From the NCBI GenBank assembly GCA_001873105.1, contig MNYN01000062.1:1-44908 (forward strand): 44,908 nucleotides of DNA, read 5' to 3'. The stretch's first letter is position 1. Each line of letters starts with the position of its first letter. The translations under genes and the position numbers were made by a program. The stretch is from Flavobacteriaceae bacterium CG2_30_34_30 (GTDB lineage: Bacteria; Bacteroidota; Bacteroidia; Flavobacteriales; Flavobacteriaceae). Below, in pieces: positions 17,283-26,687 of this stretch. Under the pieces are notes generated by a model that searched no databases, had not been told where the DNA came from, and saw only the letters and a program-made list of their open reading frames with translations.

Positions 17283-17320
17283 AAATCTTAACTTAATTCG
17301 TTATTAGGTTAAGATTTTTT
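17283..17320 (+). terminator. Rho-independent terminator after ftsH
   Basis: Perfect 10-bp stem AAATCTTAAC (17283-17292) / GTTAAGATTT (17308-17317) with a 15-nt loop and a T-run. It starts 22 bp after the ftsH stop. The 3' T-run merges with the next promoter box at 17320. Confidence 0.8.
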
Positions 17321-17327
17321 ATATTTG
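17320..17327 (+). promoter_or_regulatory. Candidate -7 box (TATATTTG) for LUD-cdsA-psd-ACBP
   Basis: TAnnTTTG match 34 nt before the LUD ATG, with TTCG 19 nt upstream as a weak -33. It overlaps the ftsH terminator tail, so the -33 region falls in the terminator loop. Confidence 0.45.
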
Positions 17328-17361
17328 AAGCAAAAGCAGGAAAACTCTCCAAAAAAAATTT

Positions 17362-17958
17362 ATGAGTCTGTTTAAAAAATTATTTAATAAAGCAAAATCA
17401 AAAGCATCCCCAAAAGCTGAGAAAAGTAAATATTTACCAGAAGTACCCTTACCTACTGACGAAAAATTTACCTATAACTTCAGAAAAAATGGCGGAAAGT
17501 TTCTCTATTGTGAAAATAATGAAGAACTTTTAGAAGCCTTTGATAATATTTTATTAGAAAATGATTGGTATGAAAAAACTGTCTATTGTACCGACGAAAT
17601 TTTAAAATCAAAATTCAATACCTATAACCTAAAATTTGGCGAAAATTTGGAAGCCTCGTTTTTCTTATCACAAAGCGAATCCTTAATAGCAGATGCCGGT
17701 GCTATTTTAATATCCTCTAACCAGATAAAAGAAAAAAAACTGGAAGAATTACCGGATAATTTCATCATTTTTGCCACAACAAGCCAACTAGTAGATACTA
17801 TAGGCGAAGGTCTTCGGATTATAAAAAATTCGAATAAAAAAAATATTCCTACCAATATTACAACCATCAAAAACTTCGAAACCAAGAAAGAAAATGATTT
17901 TATGACTTACGGAAGTAGTTCAAAAAACTTATATTTGCTCCTCTTGGAAGATTTATAA
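17362..17958 (+). CDS. LUD domain protein (LutC-like)
   Basis: 198 aa. The LUD (lactate utilisation, DUF162) fold is suggested by the central segment with ISSNQIKEKKLEELPDNFIIFATTSQLVDTIGEGLRII. LUD proteins LutB/LutC work with a LutA iron-sulfur protein in lactate oxidation, but no lutA or lutB is nearby, and in Flavobacteriia this gene sits between ftsH and cdsA. Lactate use is therefore not supported by context. The N-terminus is basic and Ser/Lys-rich (FKKLFNKAKSKASPKAEKSK). cdsA begins one base after its stop. Confidence 0.78.
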   Translation: MSLFKKLFNKAKSKASPKAEKSKYLPEVPLPTDEKFTYNFRKNGGKFLYCENNEELLEAFDNILLENDWYEKTVYCTDEILKSKFNTYNLKFGENLEASFFLSQSESLIADAGAILISSNQIKEKKLEELPDNFIIFATTSQLVDTIGEGLRIIKNSNKKNIPTNITTIKNFETKKENDFMTYGSSSKNLYLLLLEDL

Positions 17959-17959
17959 T

Positions 17960-18763
17960 ATGAAGGAACTTTTGGTAAGAGGCCTGTCGGGAGTTTTATA
18001 CATCTCGATTTTAATTTTTTCGATGCATTCTTCCGCAATGGCGTTTCAAGTTCTTTTCCTTATTATTGGTCTCATCTGCTTGTTTGAATTTAACCAACTT
18101 ATTCATTTAAAAACCTATATACTCTTTCCTGTTTTTATTGGTTTTTTTATCTTATTTTCTTATTTACAGTTTGATTTATATGCTACAAAATTATTACTCA
18201 TCCTCACAGGATTTGTAAATTTATTTTTGTTTAAAGATTTATTGTGGGTTAGCAAAATTCCTATGTTTGGGCAAAAAAAATATGTAGTTTCTATTCTTTA
18301 CCTTATTAGCGGATTTATTTTTATTGCATTAATCCCTTTTTATCGTGGAGAATTTTCAGCCAGCATCATCGTTTCCGTTTTTATTCTTATATGGACAAAC
18401 GATACTTTTGCTTATCTGGTGGGTAAAAATTTTGGTAAAAGAAAACTTTTAGAACGCATTTCACCAAAGAAAACAGTGGAAGGTTTTTTTGGTGGATTAA
18501 TTGCATCTTGCGCAGCAAGTTTTATTATCTTTAACTATCTTTCAGATTTTGACCCACTAACTTGGTTAGGGCTAGCTTGCTTAACAAGTTTTTTTGGCAC
18601 TATTGGTGATTTGGTTCAATCAAAATTTAAACGACAGGCAGGCGTAAAAGATAGCGGATCCTTAATGCCGGGTCACGGTGGTTTGTACGACCGATTAGAT
18701 AGCATTATTTATGCAAGCCCATTTATTTATGCTTATTTGTTAGTGATTGATTATGTTTCATAA
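17960..18763 (+). CDS. cdsA: Phosphatidate cytidylyltransferase
   Basis: 267 aa integral membrane enzyme: phosphatidate + CTP to CDP-diacylglycerol, precursor of all phospholipids. About seven hydrophobic segments and the C-terminal CDS signature SKFKRQAGVKDSGSLMPGHGG followed by LYDRLDSI. Starts one base after the LUD stop and overlaps psd by 11 bp, indicating tight coupling. An intervening phosphatidylserine synthase (pssA) is not in this cluster. Confidence 0.95.
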   Translation: MKELLVRGLSGVLYISILIFSMHSSAMAFQVLFLIIGLICLFEFNQLIHLKTYILFPVFIGFFILFSYLQFDLYATKLLLILTGFVNLFLFKDLLWVSKIPMFGQKKYVVSILYLISGFIFIALIPFYRGEFSASIIVSVFILIWTNDTFAYLVGKNFGKRKLLERISPKKTVEGFFGGLIASCAASFIIFNYLSDFDPLTWLGLACLTSFFGTIGDLVQSKFKRQAGVKDSGSLMPGHGGLYDRLDSIIYASPFIYAYLLVIDYVS

Positions 18764-19400
18764 AGAAGGACACAAAATAATACTTGGTAGTTTAGTAGTA
18801 CTTATTGCTATTACCCTTGCTTCGCATTTTTTCATGCAAAATGAGTTACACAAAAAAATTCTAGTTAGTTTTTTGTTGTTAGTTTTCATTCTTATATTAC
18901 AATTTTTTAGAAATCCAAAACGAAAACCAAAGAGTAAAGACCATAATATTTTAGCTCCTGTTGATGGAAAAGTAGTAGTAATAGAAGAAGTATTTGAAAA
19001 GGAATATTTTAAAGACAAGCGCATTCAAGTATCTGTATTTATGTCGCCCATCAATGTGCATGTTACTCGCTATCCGGTTAGTGGAAAAGTTGCCTATTCA
19101 AAATACCATCCGGGAAAATATTTAGTGGCTTGGCACCCAAAATCGTCCGAAGAAAATGAACGCACCACAGTAGTTATTTCTACTGAAAATTTTGGTGAAA
19201 TTATGTATCGACAAATAGCCGGTGCTTTAGCAAAACGAATTGTAAACTATGCAAAAGAAGGAGATGAAGTTATCCAAGGAAGCGATAGCGGCTTCATAAA
19301 ATTTGGATCAAGAGTAGATGTATTTCTTCCATTAAATGCAAAAATTTCCGTAAATTTAAATCAAAAAGTCAAAGGCGGAATAACCGTTATTGCAGAATAA
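18753..19400 (+). CDS. psd: Phosphatidylserine decarboxylase (short, PSD-A type)
   Basis: 215 aa from ATG at 18753; a TTG two codons upstream is less likely. Makes phosphatidylethanolamine from phosphatidylserine. Two membrane segments at the N-terminus (about residues 8-27 and 32-48), then DGKVVVIEEVFEKEY, MSPINVHVTRYPVSG, and the self-cleavage site at G185-S186 (FIKFGSRVDVFLP), where Ser becomes the pyruvoyl cofactor. Overlaps cdsA by 11 bp and ends 2 bp before the acyl-CoA-binding protein gene. Confidence 0.95.
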   Translation: MFHKEGHKIILGSLVVLIAITLASHFFMQNELHKKILVSFLLLVFILILQFFRNPKRKPKSKDHNILAPVDGKVVVIEEVFEKEYFKDKRIQVSVFMSPINVHVTRYPVSGKVAYSKYHPGKYLVAWHPKSSEENERTTVVISTENFGEIMYRQIAGALAKRIVNYAKEGDEVIQGSDSGFIKFGSRVDVFLPLNAKISVNLNQKVKGGITVIAE

Positions 19401-19402
19401 AA

Positions 19403-19669
19403 ATGACCTCTGAGGAACTTCAAATTGCTTTTGAAGAAGCTGTGAAACAAGTAAACAACCACACGGAAACCTTTCCTGCAGACCTACTTTTGCGCTTATA
19501 TGCCTATTATAAAAAAGCAAACAACAGTCAAGACGACCCAAATAGTAAAAAGCCACTCATCAATGCCTTTAAATCTAACGCACTCTTTCAGGCCAGATTT
19601 TTAACTCCTGATGAAGCAAAAAAAGAGTATATCGATGCGGTTACTACCTATTTTTTATATCGAAAATAA
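19403..19669 (+). CDS. Acyl-CoA-binding protein (ACBP family)
   Basis: 88 aa four-helix protein. ACBP features: LQIAFEEAVKQVNNHTETFPADLLLRLYAYYKKANN, PLINAFKSNALFQARFLTPDEAKKEYIDAV. ACBP is widespread in eukaryotes but patchy in bacteria; here it sits 2 bp after psd at the end of the phospholipid genes, which suggests buffering or delivery of long-chain acyl-CoA for lipid synthesis (inference). The usual ACBP KWDAW stretch is replaced by SNALFQARFL, so binding residues differ from the classical protein. Confidence 0.85.
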   Translation: MTSEELQIAFEEAVKQVNNHTETFPADLLLRLYAYYKKANNSQDDPNSKKPLINAFKSNALFQARFLTPDEAKKEYIDAVTTYFLYRK

Positions 19670-19739
19670 GAGTGAACTAACTTTTTAATTATAGGACTTA
19701 CTTCATTATTTCTTTTCTGCCTATTTTCACAAAAACCTG

Positions 19740-22406
19740 CTACAATAATCCCGACAGACTTTCTTTCAACATAGAAATTTTAGCTAAGGCATCGGCTTCT
19801 TTTTTTCTTTCAGAAGCTATAACTTGTACCGGAGCACTGCTTACAAATCGTTCATTAGAAAGTTTTCCCTGCACTGATTTTAAAAAACCTTCGGTATATT
19901 GTAATTCTACTTGTAGTTTTTTAATTTCCTCTTGTATATTGATTGTACCAATAATAGGCACAAAATACTCATTTGATTTTACACGAAAACTCAAAGCACC
20001 TTCCACGTTGTCAGAAATATAGTTAAGTTTTTCTAAATTCACCAATTTTGAAATAATCTTATCAAATGCATTTGATGCGTTTTCTTTGTTTATCACAAAA
20101 AGCTGTATGGTATCTTTAAAGGAAATATTTTTCTCTTTTCTAATAGTTCGTATTCCGGAAATAACTTCCGAAGCAAAATCAAAATCCTTAATTATTTTTT
20201 TATCATACAAAAGTTGTTTCGGCCAAGAGGAAATAACTAAGGCTTCCTCGGGTTTTCTTGCTTTTATGTTTTGCCAAATTTCTTCTGTCAAGAAGGGCAT
20301 AAATGGGTGCAATAACTTTAAATTACTTTCTAATAAACCAATTACTTCCTCAAATGTTTTTTGATCTATGGGTTGTCCAAAAGTAGGTTTTATCATTTCT
20401 AAAAACCAAGAACAGAAATCATTCCACACCAATTTATAGGTTGCCATTAAAGCATCTGAAATACGATATTTACTAAAATAATCTTCTATTTCTTCCATCG
20501 TAAGTTGCAATTTTGCTTGATACCAAGCAACTGCGGTTTTTGCATAGTCCGGTTGTGGAATGCCGGCAACTTCCCATCCTGTAATTAATCGTGTGGCATT
20601 CCAAATCTTATTAGCAAAACCTTTTCCTTGTTGGCATAGTGCTTCATCAAAAAGGAGGTCGTTACCAGCTGCAGCGCTTAAAAGTAGCCCAACGCGAACT
20701 CCATCAGCTCCAAATTGGTCAATCAATGCAAGGGCATCAGGAGAGTTGCCAAGCGATTTCGACATCTTTCTATTTTGCTTGTCGCGAACCAAACCGGTGA
20801 GATATACATTTTCAAAAGGTCGCTTTCCGGTATATTCGTATCCTGCAATAATCATTCTTGCCACCCAGAAAAATAAAATATCAGGTCCGGTAACTAAGTC
20901 GTTAGTAGGGTAATAATACTTAAATTCTTCATTTTCAGGGTCTAATATCCCTCCAAAAACGCTCATCGGCCAAAGCCAAGACGAAAACCAAGTGTCTAAT
21001 GCATCTGGGTCTTGTTTTAAATCGGAAGTGCTAAGATTTTTATTTCCTGATTTTTTTTGTGCCAGGATTAAAGCTTCTTCTACATTTTCAGCTACAACAA
21101 AATCTTCTTTACCATCGCCAAAATAAAAAGCTGGAATTTGTTGCCCCCACCACAACTGACGTGAAATATTCCAATCGCGAATGTTTTCCATCCAATGGCG
21201 ATAGGTATTTTCAAATTTCTTTGGAAATAACTTTACTTCTTCAGTTTCTAAAACTGCTTTGATGGCTGGTTTGGCTAGGTCTTCCATTTTTAAAAACCAT
21301 TGATCGCTCAATCTAGGTTCAATAATAGCTTTTGTACGCTCACTAGTTCCTACTTTGTTTATATAGTTTTCTACTTTAGCTAAAAAACCTTTTTCATGTA
21401 GTTCTTTGGCAATTTCTTCTCGCACTACAAAACGGTCTTTTCCCTCATAATGCAAACCAAAAGAATTTAATGTACCGTTAGGATGAAGAATATCAATAAT
21501 TTCAAGGTGGTGTTTATCGCCAAGATTTTTATCGTTTACATCGTGTGCCGGGGTTACTTTAAGGCATCCTGTGCCAAATTCCATATCTACATAATCATCT
21601 TCAATAATAGGAATGATGCGGTTTGCTATAGGCACAATAGCTTTTTTACCTTTTAAATGCAAAAAACGTTCATCCTCTGGGTGGATACAAATGGCAGTAT
21701 CTCCAAGAATTGTTTCTGGTCTTGTTGTTGCGATGGTAAGGAAATCATTTTCTGACCCTTTGTAAGAATTTGGAATTTCCTCATTTTCATCCACAATCAA
21801 ATAGTTTATAAAGTACAATTTTCCTTGTTGTTCTTCAAAAATAACCTCCTCATCAGAAAGTGTAGTTTGTGCTTCCGGATCCCAATTAACCATTCTAAAA
21901 CCTCTGTAAATTAGGCCTTTGTTATATAAATCTACAAACGATTTTATTACAGATGCTGACATATCGTCATCTAGTGTAAACTTAGTACGATCCCAATCAC
22001 AGGAGCATCCTAGTTTTTTTAATTGTTCCAGAATAATACCACCATGTTTGCCTGTCCAATCCCAAGCGTGTTTTAAAAATTCTTCGCGAGTAAGATCTGC
22101 CTTGTTGATGCCTTCTCTTTTTAATTTGTCTACCACTTTTGCTTCTGTGGCAATAGAGGCATGGTCGGTTCCAGGCACCCAGCAGGCATTAAAACCTTTT
22201 AAACGAGCCCTTCTGATTAGTACATCTTGAATTGTATTGTTTAGCATATGCCCCATGTGCAATACTCCGGTTACATTTGGCGGAGGAATTACAATGGTAT
22301 AAGGCGTTTTTTTATTCGGTGTAGAATGAAAAAAATTATGCTGCATCCAGTAGCTATACCACTTATTTTCTATAACTTTGGATTCGTATGTAGAAGGTAA
22401 ACTCAT
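19740..22406 (-). CDS. valS: Valyl-tRNA synthetase
   Basis: 888 aa class I synthetase. Seen: [14 protein letters not shown] (HIGH equivalent), the editing domain with [46 protein letters not shown] (KMSKS), an anticodon-binding domain, and a C-terminal coiled coil from about residue 825 ([20 protein letters not shown]). Normal length. Its own promoter box lies upstream at 22435; transcription is convergent with the ACBP gene and divergent from the DUF1573 gene. Confidence 0.97.
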   Translation of the reverse strand: MSLPSTYESKVIENKWYSYWMQHNFFHSTPNKKTPYTIVIPPPNVTGVLHMGHMLNNTIQDVLIRRARLKGFNACWVPGTDHASIATEAKVVDKLKREGINKADLTREEFLKHAWDWTGKHGGIILEQLKKLGCSCDWDRTKFTLDDDMSASVIKSFVDLYNKGLIYRGFRMVNWDPEAQTTLSDEEVIFEEQQGKLYFINYLIVDENEEIPNSYKGSENDFLTIATTRPETILGDTAICIHPEDERFLHLKGKKAIVPIANRIIPIIEDDYVDMEFGTGCLKVTPAHDVNDKNLGDKHHLEIIDILHPNGTLNSFGLHYEGKDRFVVREEIAKELHEKGFLAKVENYINKVGTSERTKAIIEPRLSDQWFLKMEDLAKPAIKAVLETEEVKLFPKKFENTYRHWMENIRDWNISRQLWWGQQIPAFYFGDGKEDFVVAENVEEALILAQKKSGNKNLSTSDLKQDPDALDTWFSSWLWPMSVFGGILDPENEEFKYYYPTNDLVTGPDILFFWVARMIIAGYEYTGKRPFENVYLTGLVRDKQNRKMSKSLGNSPDALALIDQFGADGVRVGLLLSAAAGNDLLFDEALCQQGKGFANKIWNATRLITGWEVAGIPQPDYAKTAVAWYQAKLQLTMEEIEDYFSKYRISDALMATYKLVWNDFCSWFLEMIKPTFGQPIDQKTFEEVIGLLESNLKLLHPFMPFLTEEIWQNIKARKPEEALVISSWPKQLLYDKKIIKDFDFASEVISGIRTIRKEKNISFKDTIQLFVINKENASNAFDKIISKLVNLEKLNYISDNVEGALSFRVKSNEYFVPIIGTINIQEEIKKLQVELQYTEGFLKSVQGKLSNERFVSSAPVQVIASERKKEADALAKISMLKESLSGLL

Positions 22407-22434
22407 CTTTTGGTCTGATTTTTGAAATAAACAA

Positions 22435-22442
22435 CAAAAGTA
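22435..22442 (-). promoter_or_regulatory. Candidate -7 box (TACTTTTG) for valS
   Basis: TAnnTTTG match on the minus strand 28 nt before the valS ATG; TTTT 19 nt upstream stands in for TTTG. Confidence 0.45.
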
Positions 22443-22530
22443 GTTATAACTTAAAGATTATAAAAGTGTATAACTTAATTTGCTAGAAGTTTAAAAAGTA
22501 ATTACTTTAGCAACACTAAAATTTAATATT

Positions 22531-22899
22531 ATGAAAAAATTTGTAATTGTATTATGCATCGGGTTAGTAGGTTTTGCTACCCAAGCACAAGTAGCCAAAA
22601 TGACCTTTGAAGAAGAAACCATAGATTATGGCACTATTGACAAAGGAAGCGACGGATTGCGTGTCTTTAAATTCACCAACACTGGAGACGCTCCATTACT
22701 TATTGAAGACGTAAAATCAACTTGCGGCTGTACGGTGCCAAAAAAACCGGAAGGAGCAATTTTACCTGGTGCATCTAGTACTATTGAAGTGAAATATGAC
22801 ACCAACAGACCGGGACCTATAAGAAAAACAATCACCGTTTATTCAAATGCTGACGAACCAATAAAAGCTTTAAAAATAAAAGGTATTGTTAAGGAATAA
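22531..22899 (+). CDS. DUF1573 periplasmic protein
   Basis: 122 aa. Signal peptide MKKFVIVLCIGLVGFATQAQ, then one DUF1573 domain of immunoglobulin/ASH-like beta fold: DYGTIDKGSDGLRVFKFTNTG, APLLIEDVKSTCGCTVPKKP, ITVYSNADEPIKALKIKG. The CGC pair in STCGCT is the family hallmark. Function is not known. Monocistronic, followed by a strong terminator. Confidence 0.9.
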   Translation: MKKFVIVLCIGLVGFATQAQVAKMTFEEETIDYGTIDKGSDGLRVFKFTNTGDAPLLIEDVKSTCGCTVPKKPEGAILPGASSTIEVKYDTNRPGPIRKTITVYSNADEPIKALKIKGIVKE

Positions 22900-22919
22900 A
22901 AAACTACATTTATAATATT

Positions 22920-22955
22920 AAACTCCTCTTCTTTTTTAAGTTGAGGAGTTTTTTA
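22920..22955 (+). terminator. Terminator after the DUF1573 gene
   Basis: Perfect 9-bp stem AAACTCCTC (22920-22928) / GAGGAGTTT (22943-22951) with a 14-nt loop, then Ts. Its T-run overlaps the stop codon of the convergent aspartyl protease gene (22953-22955), so it ends just where the two genes meet. Confidence 0.85.
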
Positions 22956-24287
22956 TAGGTCTTTTAATTCAAATTTCACTCGTTGTTCATAGCCATTTCT
23001 CAGGATTTTCATTTTCATTGTTTTTCCTTCTTTTGCATAAAACATTTCATTCAATTCGTGCAGTTTATATTTGTACACCGGATTATTATTCACTTCTAAA
23101 ATTTCATCGCCAGCTTGGATGCCAGCGATTTCGGCTGGTGAATTTTTTCTTACTTCTACTACCACATATATTCGCTCTAACCTAATTTCCATCGCAGAAC
23201 CTAAATTCAAATTATAAACTGAAAAGGATTCATTTTGATTGAGTCCATAAGCATCACTACTTTGTTGTTTTCGCTCTTTAACCACTGTAAAACTGCCGTG
23301 TTGCAAAGTCAATCCACTCATGTTATAATGAAATGGATCTTTAAAATATCGATTTTTTTGTAGTTGGATGTATTTATTTTGATAATGAATAGTCCAATTA
23401 AATCGTTTTAAAATTTCACCCCCAATGCTTCCTTGACGATTTTCCGCTACTTTTAAATTTTCACTAAAATTAACCTCCGGATATGCTACATTCACATTTC
23501 TAAAAAAATAGTCTCCGATTTTAAATCCCTTAACTTTTGACCGTTTCCCATAAATATTCCCATTAATTCCCAAGCCCAGATAATCTTCAAAGGCATTTTC
23601 AGGAGCCTTAATTTTGTTTTCTTCCTCTTCAAAAAGCCATAAGGCATCGCCAGAGCCGGAATCTATCAATAAATTTACATCCAAATTTCTGGTTGAATCT
23701 GCAACTACCGCTTGGATATAAGGTTTGCCCTTTATAAAAACAAGCTCTTTTTGCAAGCATTTTTTGCACTTTTTATTGTTAAAGCCTTCCGGTAAATAAA
23801 ACCGAAGAATTTCAGAAACATTATTGACCTCAACCACAAAATCTTTTAAAAAATCGCCACCAATAATACCATGAATAGGCACGCCTAAACGAGACGAAAA
23901 GTTTAGCGCACCATCAAAAACCACATAGATGGTTTGGTTAGATTTTACTGCTTTCCCAATTTGAATGGTATTTTTTTCAGATTTTATAGCATCAACCGGC
24001 TCTCCTTTTCCTAAGCCACGAAGCTGTATTACGGTGGAATTATGTAACTGTATGGAATCTGTTTCTTCAAAACTAAATATAACGGTGGAACTCGCACCGG
24101 TATCTAACAAAAAAGTTAATTGTACGCCATTGACATCAACCGGTATTAATATCAAATTATTTATAAGCTGAATGGCTATTTTATCTTTTTTCTTGTTTTT
24201 AGGAAATTCAAAACGATCCTGTCCATTCATAGAAAAAAATTGGATCAGGGATATTAAAAAAAAGAATATTTTAATCGTATTATTCAA
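22953..24287 (-). CDS. Exported two-lobed aspartyl protease with C-terminal PDZ domain
   Basis: 444 aa from a TTG start giving the signal peptide MNNTIKIFFFLISLIQFFSMNGQ; another TTG at 24329 would add 14 residues, and there is no ATG choice. Two retropepsin-like units are visible: the first with FLLDTGASSTVIF (Asp62) and closing GIIGGDFLKDFVVEVN, the second with LLIDSGSGDALWLF (Asp209) and closing GSIGGEILKRFNWTI. The C-terminal ~100 residues form a PDZ domain (SPAEIAGIQAGDEILEVNN). The two catalytic Asp motifs in one chain suggest a pepsin-like monomeric protease, or a protein that only keeps the fold. Substrate unknown; no T9SS domain. Confidence 0.85.
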   Translation of the reverse strand: MNNTIKIFFFLISLIQFFSMNGQDRFEFPKNKKKDKIAIQLINNLILIPVDVNGVQLTFLLDTGASSTVIFSFEETDSIQLHNSTVIQLRGLGKGEPVDAIKSEKNTIQIGKAVKSNQTIYVVFDGALNFSSRLGVPIHGIIGGDFLKDFVVEVNNVSEILRFYLPEGFNNKKCKKCLQKELVFIKGKPYIQAVVADSTRNLDVNLLIDSGSGDALWLFEEEENKIKAPENAFEDYLGLGINGNIYGKRSKVKGFKIGDYFFRNVNVAYPEVNFSENLKVAENRQGSIGGEILKRFNWTIHYQNKYIQLQKNRYFKDPFHYNMSGLTLQHGSFTVVKERKQQSSDAYGLNQNESFSVYNLNLGSAMEIRLERIYVVVEVRKNSPAEIAGIQAGDEILEVNNNPVYKYKLHELNEMFYAKEGKTMKMKILRNGYEQRVKFELKDL

Positions 24288-24392
24288 TGCTAATTCTATT
24301 TTAACGCTAATAAATAAAATGTTAACCAAAGGGCTAAGTACGAGGAAATCTAAATAATATTTTGCAACTTTGCACCCTAAATTTAAGACAAT

Positions 24393-25583
24393 ATGCCAAG
24401 TATTTCAAAAAAGGGGAAATTAATGCCGGAATCGCCTATCAGAAAATTAGTTCCTTATGCCGATATTGCACAAAAAAAGGGAATAAAAATTTATCATTTA
24501 AACATTGGGCAACCGGATATTAAAACACCTAAGGTAGCCTTAGACGCTGTAAAAAACAACACCATTGAAGTACTTTCTTATAGTCATTCTGCCGGTTTTG
24601 AAAGCTATAGAAATAAATTAGCTCTTTACTACCAAAAAATAAATCCTTCTATACACAGCAGTAATATTATTGTAACCACAGGTGGTTCAGAAGCGTTGCT
24701 TTTTGCTATGGGAAGCGTTGCAGATCCCAACGATGAAATAATCATTCCGGAACCTTTTTATGCCAATTATAATGGTTTTGCTATTTCTTCTGGAGTAAAA
24801 GTGGTTCCTGTAATTTCCAGTATTGAAACCAATTTTGCTTTACCTGCTATTTCTGAATTTGAAAAACTCATAACGCCAAGAACAAAAGCAATTCTTATTT
24901 GCAACCCTGGCAATCCTACCGGATACATGTATTCCAAAGAAGAAATAGAACAACTTTGCACATTAGTTTTAAAACATGATGTATTCTTGATAGCCGATGA
25001 AGTATATAGAGAATTTGCGTATGACGGATTACAACACCACTCGGTATTAGCAGTTTCCGGAATGGATAACCACGCCATTGTCATCGATTCGGTTTCTAAA
25101 AGATATAGTATGTGTGGCGCAAGAATTGGCTGTATTGTTTCAAAAAATAAAGAAGTAATGGCAACGGCCCTAAAATTTGCACAAGCGCGATTGAGTCCGC
25201 CGACATTTGCACAAATTGCTAGTGAAGCTGCTTTAGAAACACCAGACTCCTATTTTGAGGAAGTCATTGAAGAATATAAAGAACGAAGAGATTTACTGAT
25301 TTCCGAATTACAAAATATTCCAAATGTAAAAGTTGCTAATCCCGGAGGTGCATTTTATTGTATCGCTGAACTGCCCGTTAAAAATGCAGATGATTTTGCC
25401 CGATGGCTATTAGAAGATTTTCAGACAAATAACGAAACCGTGATGATAGCTCCTGCAGCAGGTTTTTATTCCACTCCAAATGTTGGCCTGAACCAAGTGC
25501 GTATAGCTTATGTTTTGAAAAAAGAAGATTTATCACGGTCGGTTGCTATTTTAAAAATAGCATTAGAACAGTATAAAAATTAA
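24393..25583 (+). CDS. Class I/II PLP-dependent aminotransferase (aspartate aminotransferase-like)
   Basis: 396 aa, fold type I. Seen: LNIGQPDIKTP near the N-terminus, TTGGSEALLFAM, NPGNPTGYMYSKEEI, ADEVYREFAYDG (Asp binding the PLP pyridine N), and the Schiff-base lysine K236 in DSVSKRYSMCGARIGCIVS. Substrate specificity among aspartate, aromatic and other amino acids cannot be read from the motifs. The start overlaps nothing; murB follows after 87 bp. Confidence 0.9.
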   Translation: MPSISKKGKLMPESPIRKLVPYADIAQKKGIKIYHLNIGQPDIKTPKVALDAVKNNTIEVLSYSHSAGFESYRNKLALYYQKINPSIHSSNIIVTTGGSEALLFAMGSVADPNDEIIIPEPFYANYNGFAISSGVKVVPVISSIETNFALPAISEFEKLITPRTKAILICNPGNPTGYMYSKEEIEQLCTLVLKHDVFLIADEVYREFAYDGLQHHSVLAVSGMDNHAIVIDSVSKRYSMCGARIGCIVSKNKEVMATALKFAQARLSPPTFAQIASEAALETPDSYFEEVIEEYKERRDLLISELQNIPNVKVANPGGAFYCIAELPVKNADDFARWLLEDFQTNNETVMIAPAAGFYSTPNVGLNQVRIAYVLKKEDLSRSVAILKIALEQYKN

Positions 25584-25670
25584 TTGCCTATTAACCGTAA
25601 TCGAATACAATAGTAGGTAAAAAATCAGGTTACAAAATTTCATGATTTTCATTATCTTGAAAAGATACGT

Positions 25671-26684
25671 ATGCTCATAGAAGAAAATAAATCGTTAAAG
25701 AAATACAACACTTTTGGTATTGACCATTCTGCGAGACACTTTGTGACCGTTTTTTCCATTACCGAATTGGAGCAGATTCTTAAAGATACACGGTTTGAAA
25801 AAAAAATGATTTTAGGTGGCGGAAGTAATTTGTTGCTCACAAAAAATGTAGATGCTTTAGTAATTCACCTTCATATAAAAGGAATTTCTATTGATTTTGA
25901 AGACGAAAACACAGTTTTTCTAAAAATAATGGCAGGCGAAAATTGGCATGAACTTGTCCAATACTGCCTGTCAAAAGATTACGGGGGCATTGAAAATTTA
26001 TCACTAATTCCCGGAAATACAGGCACGGCTCCCATACAAAACATAGGAGCTTATGGTGTAGAATTAAAAGATGTTTTTGTGCGGTGTGAAGCAATGTCAA
26101 TAAAAACACAACAAATAAAAACATTTACTCGTGAAGAATGCCATTTTAGCTATCGAGATTCCATTTTTAAAACCCGTGAAAAAGGAAACTTCATCATTAC
26201 AAGTGTCACCCTTAATCTTAGTAAAAAAAATCATAACACAACAATTGCTTATGGCACTATTCAGGATGAATTAGATAAAATGAAAATAAAAAATCCAACC
26301 ATTCAGGATATTTCAAAAGCGGTAATTGCTATAAGACAATCTAAATTGCCGGATCCAAAAATATTGGGAAATAGCGGGAGTTTCTTTAAAAATCCGATCA
26401 TAACTATAACGCAATTTAATACGTTTAGTGCCGCACATCCCGATGCACCATTTTATAAAGTTTCTGAGGAAGAATTTAAAATTCCTGCGGGCTGGCTTAT
26501 AGAAAAATCCGGTTTTAAAGGAAAGCGTTTTGGCGATGCCGGAGTTCATGAAAAACAAGCCTTAGTGTTAGTAAACTATGGAAATGCAACAGGAACAGAA
26601 ATACTTGCTTTGGCACAAAAAATTCAAAAAGAAGTAAAAAATTCTTTCGGTATTGACATAGAAACAGAAGTAAACATCTTATAA
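25671..26684 (+). CDS. murB: UDP-N-acetylenolpyruvoylglucosamine reductase
   Basis: 337 aa FAD enzyme, type I form, second committed step of peptidoglycan precursor synthesis. Seen: NTFGIDHSARHFV, the FAD-binding ILGGGSNLLLTKN, GNTGTAPIQNIGAYGVELKD, the catalytic Ser237 in NSGSFFKNPII, and GWLIEKSGFKGKRFGDAGVHEKQALVLVN with a C-terminal Glu region. Length and motifs are normal. The 3' end is followed within 4 bp by an interspersed repeat element. Confidence 0.96.
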   Translation: MLIEENKSLKKYNTFGIDHSARHFVTVFSITELEQILKDTRFEKKMILGGGSNLLLTKNVDALVIHLHIKGISIDFEDENTVFLKIMAGENWHELVQYCLSKDYGGIENLSLIPGNTGTAPIQNIGAYGVELKDVFVRCEAMSIKTQQIKTFTREECHFSYRDSIFKTREKGNFIITSVTLNLSKKNHNTTIAYGTIQDELDKMKIKNPTIQDISKAVIAIRQSKLPDPKILGNSGSFFKNPIITITQFNTFSAAHPDAPFYKVSEEEFKIPAGWLIEKSGFKGKRFGDAGVHEKQALVLVNYGNATGTEILALAQKIQKEVKNSFGIDIETEVNIL

Positions 26685-26687
26685 TTT

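Noticed and set aside
17362-17958. Lactate utilisation operon (LutABC)
   Set aside because: Only one LUD protein is present, without LutA/LutB, and it is embedded in an ftsH-cdsA block.
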